From the NCBI GenBank assembly GCA_030824495.1, contig JAVBXP010000018.1:62001-126000 (forward strand): a stretch of DNA of 64,000 nt. The letters run 5' to 3'. Source of the DNA: a bacterium. Its GTDB lineage: Bacteria > Pseudomonadota > Alphaproteobacteria > Caulobacterales > Caulobacteraceae. Below are positions 8,507 through 16,943 of this stretch, piece by piece. The position numbers and the translations under genes were made by a program. The number at the start of each line of letters is the position of its first letter. Position 1 is the stretch's first letter. The notes under the pieces are model-generated. The model searched no databases. It was not told the origin of the DNA and was given only the letters and a program-made list of their open reading frames with translations.

Positions 8507-8553
8507 GACCATTTTCCGACGAAGTGGGCACCGGTTCGTCGAAGAAAATGGTC
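8507..8553. repeat. Palindromic repeat in the thioesterase/thiolase intergenic region
   Basis: GACCATTTTCCGACGAA (8507-8523) faces TTCGTCGAAGAAAATGGTC (8535-8553) across the centre GTGGGCACCGG. This resembles a widespread alphaproteobacterial dispersed palindrome with CATTTTC/GAAAATG ends. It lies in the divergent promoter region, so it might also affect expression. Confidence 0.7.
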
Positions 8554-8606
8554 CAATCAAAGAATCTTGAGCCGACGAGGTCGGCTCGGGGCGGCAGGGA
8601 AACACT

Positions 8607-9815
8607 ATGCAAGGCCGGACTGTTTATCTGTGCGGAGGACTCCGCAGCCCTATCGGCCGCTATGCCGGTGCGCTTTCCAAGGTCCGGGCCGACGATCTGG
8701 CGGCCCATCCGCTGAAAGCCCTGATGGCCGCCTATCCCAAGCTGGACTGGGAGCGGGTGGATGAAGTCATCTATGGTTGCGTGAACCAGGCCGGCGAGGA
8801 CAACCGCAATGTGGCGCGCATGGCGCTGCTGCTGGCGGGCATGCCATCGAGCGTCCCGGGCATCACGGTGAACCGTCTGTGCGCTTCGGGCCTGGACGCC
8901 GTGATCGCCGGCGCGCGGGCCATCGCCTCCGGTGAGGCCGACCTGATCGTGGCCGGCGGCGTGGAGAGCATGAGCCGCTCGCCCTTCGTCATGGCCAAGC
9001 CGGACACCGCCTTCTCGCGCAGCCCGGAAATCTACGACACCACCATCGGCTGGCGGTTCGTGAACCCGGCGCTGAAGAAGGCCTATGGCGTCGACGCCAT
9101 GCCGGAGACCGCCGAGAACGTCGCCACCGATTACCAGATCAACCGCGAAGACCAGGACGCCTTCGCCCAGCGCAGCCAGGCCCGCGTCGGCGCGGCCCGC
9201 GCCAAGGGCTTCTTCGAGGGCGAGATCGCCCCCCTGACCATCAAGGACCGTAAGGGCGACATCGTCGTTTCGCAGGATGAGCACCCGCGCCCTGACACCA
9301 CGCTGGAGGCCTTACAGGGCCTGAAGCCTATCGTCCGCGAAGGTGGCACGGTCACGGCCGGCAACGCTTCGGGCGTCAATGACGGCGCGGCGGCCTTGCT
9401 GCTGGCCTCGGCGGAAATGGTCCAGAAGCTGGGCCTAGAACCGCTCGCCCGCATCGACGGCGGCGCGGCTGGCGGTGTGGCGCCCCGGGTCATGGGCGTC
9501 GGTCCGGTCCCGGCGGTCGAGAAGCTGACCGCGCGTCTGGGCATCACCGCCCGCGACTTCGACGTCATTGAACTGAACGAGGCGTTCGCCGCCCAGGCCC
9601 TCGCCTGCACCCGCGCCTGGGGCCTGGATGACGACGCGCCGCATGTGAACGCCCACGGCGGCGCCATCGCCATCGGCCACCCGCTGGGCGCCTCCGGCGC
9701 GCGGCTCGCGCTGACCGCTGCGCGTACGCTGTTCCAAACGGGCGGCGAGCGGGCGCTGGCGACCATGTGCGTCGGCGTCGGCCAAGGCTCGGCGCTTGCG
9801 CTCGCCAAGGCCTGA
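8607..9815 (+). CDS. Acetyl-CoA acetyltransferase / beta-ketoadipyl-CoA thiolase family
   Basis: A 402-residue thiolase. All catalytic residues are present: C92 in NRLCASG, H358 in AIGHPLGASG, and C388 in TMCVGVGQG. The length and the start RTVYLCGGLRSPIGRYAGALS resemble PcaF-type 3-oxoadipyl-CoA thiolases, but no pca or paa genes are nearby, so acetoacetyl-CoA or 3-ketoacyl-CoA thiolysis is equally possible. The acyl-CoA dehydrogenase 570 bases downstream on the same strand supports a role in acyl-CoA degradation. Confidence 0.92.
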   Translation: MQGRTVYLCGGLRSPIGRYAGALSKVRADDLAAHPLKALMAAYPKLDWERVDEVIYGCVNQAGEDNRNVARMALLLAGMPSSVPGITVNRLCASGLDAVIAGARAIASGEADLIVAGGVESMSRSPFVMAKPDTAFSRSPEIYDTTIGWRFVNPALKKAYGVDAMPETAENVATDYQINREDQDAFAQRSQARVGAARAKGFFEGEIAPLTIKDRKGDIVVSQDEHPRPDTTLEALQGLKPIVREGGTVTAGNASGVNDGAAALLLASAEMVQKLGLEPLARIDGGAAGGVAPRVMGVGPVPAVEKLTARLGITARDFDVIELNEAFAAQALACTRAWGLDDDAPHVNAHGGAIAIGHPLGASGARLALTAARTLFQTGGERALATMCVGVGQGSALALAKA

Positions 9816-9816
9816 C

Positions 9817-10368
9817 GTGCAGCTGATCGCCATGGCGGCGGCGATGGGCGCCCTGGCCTCGGCGGTTCACGCCGAGACGCCGGAGACGACGGCCCCCAAG
9901 CCGCCGGCCAACCTGATCGCGGCGCTGGAGGCGGCGGGCCTGGACCCTCGCACCAAGGTAGACGGCGGTTCGGTCCAGGTCGTCCTGGGCCAGCGGGCTG
10001 TCTTCCACCTGGACGCCGACGGCAAGCCTGTCCTCAACGACGTCGAGGCCGGCCGCGTCGATCTGGCCACCGCCAATGGCGCCGGCGAGACCTATAAGGG
10101 GCCTGGCGTCGGCAAGCTCGCCTTCGCCCTGGATTCCTCGCCCGAGAAGCGACAGTCGATCATGAAGGTCTGGAACGGCCTGGCCCGCCCCGTCGCATAT
10201 GAGGCCGAGATCACCGCCCTGCGGCGCGGCCAGCTCATGAAGCGCATGGCCACCATCTGCACGGTGCCCGCGGGCGGCGCGACCCACGAGATCTGGCCCG
10301 ATCCGATCGTCAGCGTCACCCTGTCCAAATTCGCCGAAACCCCGGCCGATAAATTCATCTGCCAATAG
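9817..10368 (+). CDS. Secreted protein of unknown function
   Basis: 183 residues beginning with GTG at 9817, one base after the thiolase stop, with AAGG six bases upstream; an internal ATG at 9832 is the alternative. The N-terminus (LIAMAAAMGALASAVHA) is a signal peptide, so the protein is probably periplasmic. The mature part has two cysteines near the C-terminus (ICTVPAGG and the terminal FICQ) that could form a disulfide. I do not recognise a family. It lies between thiolase and acyl-CoA dehydrogenase in a tight same-strand run, but a secreted product has no evident role in CoA metabolism. Confidence 0.7.
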   Translation: MQLIAMAAAMGALASAVHAETPETTAPKPPANLIAALEAAGLDPRTKVDGGSVQVVLGQRAVFHLDADGKPVLNDVEAGRVDLATANGAGETYKGPGVGKLAFALDSSPEKRQSIMKVWNGLARPVAYEAEITALRRGQLMKRMATICTVPAGGATHEIWPDPIVSVTLSKFAETPADKFICQ

Positions 10369-10383
10369 CCGAGACACCGAACC

Positions 10384-11532
10384 ATGGCCCTCGACCTCGA
10401 AACCCGCGAGCAACTGATCGACACCGTCCGCAGGTTCGTCACCGAACGCCTGCGTCCGCTGGAGGCCCAGGTCTCGGAGGATGACGCGATCCCCGGCGAG
10501 GTGATCGAGGAGATGAAGGGGCTTGGGCTCTTTGGCCTGTCGATCCCTGAGGAATACGGCGGGCTCGATCTATCGATGGAAGACGAGTGCCTGGTCGGCG
10601 TCGAACTGGGCCGCACCAGCCCGGCGTTCCGGTCGGCCTTCGGCACCAATGTCGGCATCGGCAGCCAAGGGCTGGTGATGTTCGGAACTGATGCGCAGAA
10701 GGCCAAGTACCTGCCGGGCATCGCCTCGGGCGAGATCATCACCTCGTTCGCCCTGACCGAGCCGGAAGCCGGGTCCGACAGCGCCAACGTCCAGACTCGC
10801 GCCATTCGCGACGGCGATTTTTACGTCTTGAACGGCACCAAGCGCTTCATCACCAACGCCAACAAGGCCGACCTGTTTACGGTCATGGCGCGCTCCGATC
10901 CCAGCAAGCCGGGCGGCGGCGGGGTCAGCGCCTTCCTGGTTGAGCGGAACCTGCCAGGCCTGTCGGTCGGCAAGCCCGAGAAGAAGATGGGCCAACAGGG
11001 CGCGCACATCTGCGACGTCGTCTTCGACAATGTCCGCGTGCCGGTCGAGAACCGCCTGGGGGCTGAGGGCGAAGGCTTCAAGGTCGCCATGCAGGTCCTG
11101 GATCGCGGCCGCCTGCACATCTCGGCGGTCTGCATCGGCGTGGCCGAGCGGCTGCTGGCCGACTGCGTGGCCTATGCCTCCGAGCGCAAGCAGTTCGGGC
11201 AGGCGATCTCCGGCTTCCAGCTCATCCAGGGCATGATCGCCGACAGCAAGACCGAGGCGCTGGTGGCCAAGGCGATGACCATGGAAACCGCCCGGGCCCG
11301 CGACGCCGGCAAGAGCGTGACCATGGAGGCGGCCGCCGCCAAGTACTTCGCCTCCGAAATGGTCGGCCGCGTCGCCGACCGCGCGGTGCAGATCTTCGGC
11401 GGCGCCGGCTATGTCGCCGACCACGGCATCGAGCGGTTCTATCGAGACGTACGCATCTTCCGGATCTATGAGGGCACCAGTCAGATTCAGCAGGTGGTCA
11501 TCGCCCGCGAAACCATGAAACGAGGCGGCTGA
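10384..11532 (+). CDS. Acyl-CoA dehydrogenase
   Basis: 382 residues, the normal size of FAD-dependent acyl-CoA dehydrogenases that introduce the alpha-beta double bond in fatty-acid or amino-acid degradation. Visible signatures are SFALTEPEAGSDSANVQT (FAD/substrate binding), RKQFGQAISGFQLIQGMIAD, the QIFGGAGYVADHGIERFYRD region, and RIYEGTSQIQ with the glutamate that acts as base in the main subfamily. The gene is co-directional with the thiolase and its stop overlaps the start of the DUF3253 gene by one base. Chain-length preference is not readable. Confidence 0.93.
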   Translation: MALDLETREQLIDTVRRFVTERLRPLEAQVSEDDAIPGEVIEEMKGLGLFGLSIPEEYGGLDLSMEDECLVGVELGRTSPAFRSAFGTNVGIGSQGLVMFGTDAQKAKYLPGIASGEIITSFALTEPEAGSDSANVQTRAIRDGDFYVLNGTKRFITNANKADLFTVMARSDPSKPGGGGVSAFLVERNLPGLSVGKPEKKMGQQGAHICDVVFDNVRVPVENRLGAEGEGFKVAMQVLDRGRLHISAVCIGVAERLLADCVAYASERKQFGQAISGFQLIQGMIADSKTEALVAKAMTMETARARDAGKSVTMEAAAAKYFASEMVGRVADRAVQIFGGAGYVADHGIERFYRDVRIFRIYEGTSQIQQVVIARETMKRGG

Positions 11533-11813
11533 TGAGCGTCGATATGGAAGCCGTGATCCTCGAGGTCCTGGGGAAGCTCCCGGCCGGGAAATCCGCTTCG
11601 TCCGAAGAGGTGGCTCGCGCCGCCGACAATGACAATTGGCGGCGGCTGACCGGTCACGTGCGCGCGACCGCGCGGGGCCTGGCTCGCCAGGGCAAGATCG
11701 TCATCACCCGCCACGGCAAGCCCGCCGACCCGGAGAAATTCAAGGGCGTCTATCGCCTGCGGATGCCGATGGAAGGCGAGAGCGTCGCGCCGTCGCAGGA
11801 CGTGGCGGACTAG
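11532..11813 (+). CDS. DUF3253 family small winged-helix-like protein
   Basis: A 93-residue protein whose layout fits DUF3253: an N-terminal helix ending in LGKLPAGKSASSEEVARAA, a WRRLTGHVRATARGLARQGKIVITRHGKPADPE core, and a short tail. The arrangement looks like a winged helix, with a recognition helix around RLTGHVRATARGLA and a beta wing at KIVITRHGKP. This suggests nucleic-acid binding, but the function is unproven. The ATG overlaps the acyl-CoA dehydrogenase stop (TGATG), so translation is coupled. Confidence 0.75.
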   Translation: MSVDMEAVILEVLGKLPAGKSASSEEVARAADNDNWRRLTGHVRATARGLARQGKIVITRHGKPADPEKFKGVYRLRMPMEGESVAPSQDVAD

Positions 11814-11836
11814 GGCGCAATCCCTATATCGGCGAT

Positions 11837-12421
11837 ATGAGCCTCAAGGCTGTTCTCGCCGATATCGCCGCATGCCGGGCCTGCGCGCCTGAGCTGCCGC
11901 ATGAACCGCGCCCGGTGGTACGCGTCTCGCCGCAGACGCGGCTGCTGATCTGTGGTCAGGCTCCTGGGCGGCGCGTGCATGAAAGCGGCCTGCCGTTCAC
12001 CGATCCTTCCGGCGATCGCCTGCGCGGCTGGATGGGCGTCGACTACGAGACATTCTATGGCCGCCCCGAGATCGGCGTGGCGGCGATGGCCTTCTGCTTT
12101 CCCGGGACCAATCCCAAGGGCGGCGACTTTCCGCCACCGCCACGCTGCGCCCAGCTTTGGCGACCGCAATTGCTGCAGCAGTTGCCGCAGGTCGAACTGA
12201 CCCTGCTGGTCGGCGGCTATGCGCAGGAATGGGCCCTAGGTGGGCGTATGCAGGCGAACATGACGGAAACCGTTCGGGCTTGGCGCGACTATGGTCCGGC
12301 GATATTGCCCATGCCGCATCCTTCGTGGCGCAATACAGGTTGGTTGAAGCGCAACCCGTGGTTCGAGGACGAGGTGACGCCCTATCTTCGCCAACGGGTC
12401 CTGGAGATACTGCGACCGTGA
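11837..12421 (+). CDS. Uracil-DNA glycosylase superfamily protein
   Basis: 194 residues with the fold signature of the broad uracil-DNA glycosylase superfamily: LLICGQAPGRRVHESGLPF near residue 37 as motif 1 and LPMPHPSWRNTGWLKRNPWF as the C-terminal HPS motif. An early CRAC pair might recall the iron-sulfur families, but the second cysteine pair is not evident, so an Fe-S cluster is unlikely. The subgroup is annotated as a UDG-family protein without established substrate. The ATG at 11837 follows the DUF3253 stop by 23 bases; the stop overlaps the next start (GTGA). Confidence 0.82.
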   Translation: MSLKAVLADIAACRACAPELPHEPRPVVRVSPQTRLLICGQAPGRRVHESGLPFTDPSGDRLRGWMGVDYETFYGRPEIGVAAMAFCFPGTNPKGGDFPPPPRCAQLWRPQLLQQLPQVELTLLVGGYAQEWALGGRMQANMTETVRAWRDYGPAILPMPHPSWRNTGWLKRNPWFEDEVTPYLRQRVLEILRP

Positions 12422-13461
12422 GAAGCCTCGCCGCCATTTCCGCCGCCATGATGCTCAGCGCCTGTACGCCGCTGATGGTGCAACAGGCCGGGGCGCCGCC
12501 GATGGGCTTCCAGGGACCGCGTCTGGAAAACGACGTCTTTGTTTCCTTCGACGGCGCGCGGCTGGGACTGACGCGTTGGGAGGCCGAGGCCGAGGCCGAG
12601 CCGCAGGCGGTGGTCGTCGCGCTGCACGGCATGAACGACTACGCCAACGCCTTCCACCTGGCCGCGCCCTATTGGGCCAAGAACGGCGTCACTACCTACG
12701 CCTTCGATCAGCGGGGGTTCGGGCGCTCGCCCAATCGCGGCATCTGGGGCGGCGATGAGCTGATGGTCGAGGACCTGCGCACCATCACCGCCGTGGTCCG
12801 CAACCAGTATCCGGGCGTGCCGGTGATCGTCGCCGGCGAGAGCATGGGCGGGGCGGTGGCGATTGAGGCCTTCGCTTCAGATCGTCCGCCGGCCGCGGAC
12901 CGGCTGATCTTGATGTCGCCCGCTGTCTGGGGGTGGTCGAACCAACCGCTGCCCTACAAGACGATGCTGTGGCTGGCGGCCCGGTTCACCGCAGGCAAGG
13001 TCTACGAGCCGCCGCGCTGGCTCACCAGTCGCGTCCAGCCGACTGACAATCACGACGAGCTGCGCGCCATGGGGCGCGACCCGCTGATGGTCTGGGGCGC
13101 GAGGTCCGACACGCTCTATGGGCTGGTGGCGATGATGGAGCGGGCCTGGCAGGCGACGGGAGCCGTCAAGGTCCCGGTCCTCTACATCTACGGCGCCCAC
13201 GACGAGATCATCCCCAAGGAGCCGGCCTTCGAGGCCGCCGCCAAGCTCAAGCCGACCGATCGCTCGGCCTACTATTCCAAGGGCTGGCACCTGATGACCC
13301 GCGACCATCAGGGCCCGGTGGTCTGGGAGGATCTGCTGTCCTTCATTCGCGATCCTCAGGCGCCGCTGCCGTCCGGGGCTCCCACCATTCCCGGTTCGCC
13401 GACCCAACCCAACGCGCCGATCGACGCAGAGGCGGCGCGGAAGATCCAGGCAGGCTTGTGA
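12418..13461 (+). CDS. Lipoprotein alpha/beta hydrolase (lysophospholipase-like)
   Basis: 347 residues from a GTG that overlaps the preceding stop (GTGA). The N-terminus ISAAMMLSACTPL carries a lipobox (LSAC), so the mature protein should be lipid-anchored in the envelope. The alpha/beta-hydrolase triad is readable: S142 in GESMGG, D262 in GAHDEIIP and H291 in KGWHLMTRD, with VVALHGMNDYANAF forming the oxyanion region. The set matches the Hydrolase_4 (monoglyceride lipase/lysophospholipase L2) family. Coupling to a DNA glycosylase relative seems fortuitous. A proline-rich tail follows the catalytic domain. Confidence 0.88.
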   Translation: MRSLAAISAAMMLSACTPLMVQQAGAPPMGFQGPRLENDVFVSFDGARLGLTRWEAEAEAEPQAVVVALHGMNDYANAFHLAAPYWAKNGVTTYAFDQRGFGRSPNRGIWGGDELMVEDLRTITAVVRNQYPGVPVIVAGESMGGAVAIEAFASDRPPAADRLILMSPAVWGWSNQPLPYKTMLWLAARFTAGKVYEPPRWLTSRVQPTDNHDELRAMGRDPLMVWGARSDTLYGLVAMMERAWQATGAVKVPVLYIYGAHDEIIPKEPAFEAAAKLKPTDRSAYYSKGWHLMTRDHQGPVVWEDLLSFIRDPQAPLPSGAPTIPGSPTQPNAPIDAEAARKIQAGL

Positions 13462-13523
13462 AGCGCTCGGGGCGGGCGTAGGGAATTCGGCAATCTCTTC
13501 CACTGTCTCGCGGCGAGTGCGGC

Positions 13524-14600
13524 ATGACCTTGTTCGATTCCCCCGCTTTCGAAGGACATGAAGGCGTCCATTCGTTCTACGACGAGAAAACCGGCCTCAA
13601 GACTATCGTCGCGGTTCACTCCACCGCCCGCGGCCCGGCCGCCGGAGGATGCCGCATGTGGCCCTATGCCAGCGCCGATGCGGCGCTCGAGGACGCCATG
13701 CGCCTCTCCCGCGCCATGTCCTACAAGAACGCCATGGCCGATCTGGAGCTGGGCGGCGGCAAGGCCGTGATCATCGGCGACAGTCGGACCATGAAGACCC
13801 CGGCTCTGTTTGAGGCCTTCGGCCGCGCCGTCGACACCCTGGGCGGCAGTTACTGGACCGCCGAGGATGTCGGGGTCTCGCCCGCAGACCTGCTGAGCGC
13901 TCGCAAGCAGACGCGTTTCGTCGCGGGCCTCGAGGGGCATGCGGCGGCCTCCGGCGATCCCAGCCCGGTGACGGCCGAAGGCGTGTTTCGCGGCGTACGA
14001 TTGGCGGTGAGGCGCGCCCTGAACCGTGATCTCGACGGCGTCACCGTCGCCATTCAGGGCGTGGGCCACGTCGGCGCCTATCTGGCCGAAAAGCTGCATG
14101 CGGCCGGCGCCAAGCTGATCATCACCGACGTCAACGAAACCGCGCTGGCCGAGATCGCGGCGCGTACGGGCGCGCAGGTCGTGGCGCCGGGCGCGATCTT
14201 CGATGTCGAGGCCGATGTCTTTGCGCCCTGCGCGATGGGCGGGGCGATCAACGCCACCACCTTGCCGAGGCTGAAAGCCAAGGTGATCGCCGGCGGCGCC
14301 AACAACCAGCTCGCTGATCTCGAGATCGGCCGCCAGGTCTTCGAGCGCGGCATGCTCTACGCGCCGGACTATGTGATCAATGGCGGCGGCATCATCAATG
14401 TAGCCGGTGAGATCCGCGCGTTGGAGCAGGGCGGCGCCTTCGACCCTGCCTGGGTCGCGGCCAAGCTCGACCGCCTGACGGCGACCTTGGAAGAAGTGCT
14501 CGACCGCGCCGTGACCGAAGCGCGCCCGACCCACGAAGTCGCCAACGAAATGGCCAAGGCGCGGATCGACCGGGCTGTGGCGGAGCGCTTGGCGGCTTAG
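13524..14600 (+). CDS. Glu/Leu/Phe/Val dehydrogenase family enzyme (leucine dehydrogenase type)
   Basis: A 358-residue NAD-dependent amino acid dehydrogenase. The N-terminal domain has GPAAGGCRMWPYAS and AMSYKNAMADLELGGGKAVIIGD, holding the substrate and catalytic lysines of leucine/phenylalanine/valine dehydrogenases. A Rossmann domain starts at VAIQGVGHVGAYLAEKLHAAGAKLIITDVN. The C-terminal YVINGGGIINVAGE is diagnostic. It oxidatively deaminates a branched-chain or aromatic amino acid to the 2-keto acid. The length is close to that of Bacillus leucine dehydrogenase. It is a single-gene unit ending at a palindromic repeat. Confidence 0.92.
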   Translation: MTLFDSPAFEGHEGVHSFYDEKTGLKTIVAVHSTARGPAAGGCRMWPYASADAALEDAMRLSRAMSYKNAMADLELGGGKAVIIGDSRTMKTPALFEAFGRAVDTLGGSYWTAEDVGVSPADLLSARKQTRFVAGLEGHAAASGDPSPVTAEGVFRGVRLAVRRALNRDLDGVTVAIQGVGHVGAYLAEKLHAAGAKLIITDVNETALAEIAARTGAQVVAPGAIFDVEADVFAPCAMGGAINATTLPRLKAKVIAGGANNQLADLEIGRQVFERGMLYAPDYVINGGGIINVAGEIRALEQGGAFDPAWVAAKLDRLTATLEEVLDRAVTEARPTHEVANEMAKARIDRAVAERLAA

Positions 14601-14611
14601 GTCTCTCCCGA

Positions 14612-14730
14612 CGCTCGTCATCCTCCGGTCAGCCGCGGGCTGGTCCGGGGGACCCAAGCGGCCTCGCAAGTTCGGCGACTCAGCTTGGGTCCCCCGGATC
14701 GTCTTTCAGACGACCGGAGGATGACGAGCG
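14612..14730. repeat. Interspersed palindromic repeat between convergent genes
   Basis: Perfect outer arms of 19 bases (14612-14630, CGCTCGTCATCCTCCGGTC, and 14712-14730) enclose perfect inner arms of 16 bases (14644-14659 and 14683-14698, TCCGGGGGACCCAAGC and its complement). It lies between the convergent leucine dehydrogenase and carboxymuconolactone decarboxylase genes and may serve both as terminator. Confidence 0.8.
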
Positions 14731-14739
14731 GTGGCACCC

Positions 14740-15204
14740 CTACGCGGCCTTCTCGACCGACCACTTGCGCGGGTGCTGGGAGCGGAAGCCGACGGCGAGG
14801 CGGTTCCAGACGTTGATGGCCCCGATCAGCATGGTCAGCTTCACGGCCTCGGCCTCGTCGAACTCTTCGCGCATGATCGTGTAGTCGGCGTCCGGTGCGC
14901 GGGTCTGGGCGATCAGAGTCAGCGATTCCGTCCAGGTCAGCGCCGCTTTCTCGCGCGGCGTGAACAGCGAGGATTCCCACCAGGCGGCGAGCAGGTGCAG
15001 ACGTTCCTCGCTCTCGCCGGCGGCGCGGGCGTCGCGGGTATGCATGTGCAGGCAGAAGGCGCAGCCGTTGATCTGCGAGGCGCGGGTCTTCACCAGTTCG
15101 ATCAGGCTGTGTTCCAGGCCCGAGGACACCACGGCGTTCTCGAACGCGGTCATGGCGGCGATCATTTCAGGGGCGGCGGCGAAGGGGTTCAGGCGGGCTG
15201 ACAT
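14740..15204 (-). CDS. Carboxymuconolactone decarboxylase / AhpD-like protein
   Basis: 154 residues from the ATG at 15204 (AAGGA six bases upstream; a longer reading adds 25 unlikely residues). The all-helical protein carries INGCAFCLHMHTRDAR, the CxxC plus histidine active site of AhpD-like peroxidases in the CMD family. Such proteins, often annotated as alkylhydroperoxidase-domain, act in thiol-dependent peroxide reduction. LLAAWWESSLFTPREKAALTWTESLT is the usual second half. It is a single gene convergent with the dehydrogenase. Confidence 0.88.
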   Translation of the reverse strand: MSARLNPFAAAPEMIAAMTAFENAVVSSGLEHSLIELVKTRASQINGCAFCLHMHTRDARAAGESEERLHLLAAWWESSLFTPREKAALTWTESLTLIAQTRAPDADYTIMREEFDEAEAVKLTMLIGAINVWNRLAVGFRSQHPRKWSVEKAA

Positions 15205-15285
15205 GGGGAGGTCCTTGTTGCGGTGTCGCCATGGTGGGCGTTCGACAATAGGACGGAGCAGCCTGCCCGCGTGTGACACGCGGCG

Positions 15286-15507
15286 CTAGAGGAACCTTGG
15301 AAGCACGTAGATCGCCATCAGGACCAGGGCGATGACCGCCAGGATCAGGCCGGCATGTTTGCGCCCGCCCAGCATGGATCCGCCGGTCTTGGCTTGGCGC
15401 GCGGCCTTCGCCTGGGCGGCCTTCGCGGCCGCCTCCTTGGCCTGGAGGGCCTTGCGGCGCTCGTTCAGGTCTACGACCTGCGGCTTTTCTTCGCGCTTCA
15501 TGCCCAT
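15286..15507 (-). CDS. Small single-pass membrane protein, unknown
   Basis: 73 residues. A lysine/alanine-rich helical segment (residues about 10-40, many KAA and QAK repeats) precedes a C-terminal membrane segment LILAVIALVLMAIYVLPRFL, giving a tail-anchored layout. The start may be at 15507 or at the ATG two codons later. No family is recognised. It stands upstream of the AhpD-like gene on the same strand, 81 bases away. Confidence 0.6.
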   Translation of the reverse strand: MGMKREEKPQVVDLNERRKALQAKEAAAKAAQAKAARQAKTGGSMLGGRKHAGLILAVIALVLMAIYVLPRFL

Positions 15508-15610
15508 CGATCTAACACGCCCTCGCCAGCAGGCCACCCATAGGGTGCGTTGACAGGTCCTAGCCTGCGAGCCAACACCAGATCCAATGATAAGAACGGG
15601 AGGAAGTCCA

Positions 15611-16909
15611 ATGGGCGCCTATATGCAGGCCGCGCTTGAAGCGGTGAATTTCATTGGCGCCCAGCGGTTGGAGGGGCGGACGAAATGGCGCCGCGCTGAC
15701 GATGCCGGCGGCTCCGACTACGGCCTCTATCACGGCTCGTCCGGCATCATCCTGCTGCTGTTGGAACTGCACGCGGCCACCGGGTCGGCGCAGGCTCTGG
15801 AGCAGGCCATCGCGGCCGGCGAGGAAGTCGCCGCCCATCTGGCCAGGGTCGACAGTCTCTCGGTCAGCGCCTCGAACGGCTGGCCAGGCTACGCCTTCGC
15901 GATGAGTGAATTGGCGCGGGCCAGCGGCCGCGAGGACTTCCGCGCCCTGGCCGGAACCTGCCTGCAGCGCCTGCGCGATCAGGCCAAGCCATTGGGCGCG
16001 GGCATCGGCTGGATCGAGCCGGCGCCGTTCTCGGAAATCACCGGCTTTACGGGCGAGCGAGAAATCTACGATCAGTCCGTTGGCGCGGCGGGCGCGGGTC
16101 TCGTCATGCTTTACGGCGATCGCAACGACCTGCACCCCGACGCGCTGGACTGGGCGGTGGCGGTCGGCGAGCGGTTGCTGGAGGTTGCCGAGAGTGATCC
16201 TGACGGCCTGCGCTGGCGGCTGATGTCGGACATGCCGTTCGCCTTCACCGCTCCCAATTTCGCCCATGGCGGCGCGGGCGTCGCCTACTTCCTGGCCGAG
16301 CTCTACAAGTCTACCGGCGACGAACGTTTCCTGGCCGCGGCCAAGGAGGGCGCGCGCTATGTGCTCAGCCGGGCCAGTTCGGTCGGCGACGGCCGCCTGG
16401 TCTGCCACACCGAAGAGGCGCGCAATCCCATCTTCTACCTGGGCGCCTGCCATGGACCGGCGGGCACCGGCCGGCTGTTCCTCGAGCTCTACAAAATCAC
16501 CGGCGAGGCCAAATGGCTGGAGGAGGCGAAAGCCCTGACGAAGGGGCTGCTGAGCCTGGGCGCGCCGGAGACCCGTTCGAAGGGCTTCTGGAACAATCAC
16601 GGTCAATGCTGCGGCGACGCGGGCGTGGGGGAATACGCCCTGCTGATGGCGCGGCGCACGGGCGATGAGGCCTATCTCGACCTGGCCCGGCGTTGTGCAG
16701 CGGTGATTGTGGAGAACAGCACTGTGGACGGCGATCGACGCCGCTGGATCCAGGCCGAGCATCGCGACCGGCCCGAGTTCCTGCAGGCCCAGACCGGCTA
16801 CATGCAGGGCGCGGCCGGCATCGCCAGTTTCCTGATCCATCTGGACACCGCCTTGGCGGGCCAGCCGGTGAAGATCGCGCTTCCCGACTGGCCGCAAGAC
16901 GCCGGCTAG
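15611..16909 (+). CDS. Stand-alone LanC-like protein with a CCG zinc site
   Basis: 432 residues from an ATG with a near-perfect GGGAGGAAG ribosome binding site. The protein is a series of helical-hairpin repeats each marked by a G-containing turn: LYHGSSGIILLLLELH, FAHGGAGVAYFLAELYK, ACHGPAGTGRLFLELYK, QCCGDAGVGEYALLMAR and MQGAAGIASFLIHLD. This is the alpha-toroid of lanthionine synthetase C-like proteins. In LanC the zinc ligands are Cys, Cys, His; here C280 (ACHG), C333 and C334 (QCCG) occupy those places, so the third ligand is Cys. No lanthipeptide precursor or dehydratase is nearby. The function may be addition of glutathione to a dehydro-residue, as proposed for LANCL proteins, or unknown. 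Confidence 0.82.
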   Translation: MGAYMQAALEAVNFIGAQRLEGRTKWRRADDAGGSDYGLYHGSSGIILLLLELHAATGSAQALEQAIAAGEEVAAHLARVDSLSVSASNGWPGYAFAMSELARASGREDFRALAGTCLQRLRDQAKPLGAGIGWIEPAPFSEITGFTGEREIYDQSVGAAGAGLVMLYGDRNDLHPDALDWAVAVGERLLEVAESDPDGLRWRLMSDMPFAFTAPNFAHGGAGVAYFLAELYKSTGDERFLAAAKEGARYVLSRASSVGDGRLVCHTEEARNPIFYLGACHGPAGTGRLFLELYKITGEAKWLEEAKALTKGLLSLGAPETRSKGFWNNHGQCCGDAGVGEYALLMARRTGDEAYLDLARRCAAVIVENSTVDGDRRRWIQAEHRDRPEFLQAQTGYMQGAAGIASFLIHLDTALAGQPVKIALPDWPQDAG

Positions 16910-16910
16910 G

Positions 16911-16932
16911 GCGCCATTGGCGCTCTAGCCTT
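16911..16932 (+). terminator. Rho-independent terminator candidate after the LanC-like gene
   Basis: GCGCC-ATT-GGCGC is a five-base-pair hairpin directly after the stop, followed eight bases later by a run of five T. The convergent MFS gene ends 12 bases beyond. Confidence 0.55.
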
Positions 16933-16943
16933 TTTGCAGTCCT

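Noticed and set aside
12157..12417. N-terminal extension of the lipoprotein hydrolase gene by 87 codons
   Set aside because: It overlaps the glycosylase gene completely, and the GTG at 12418 gives a proper lipoprotein signal with a GTGA junction.
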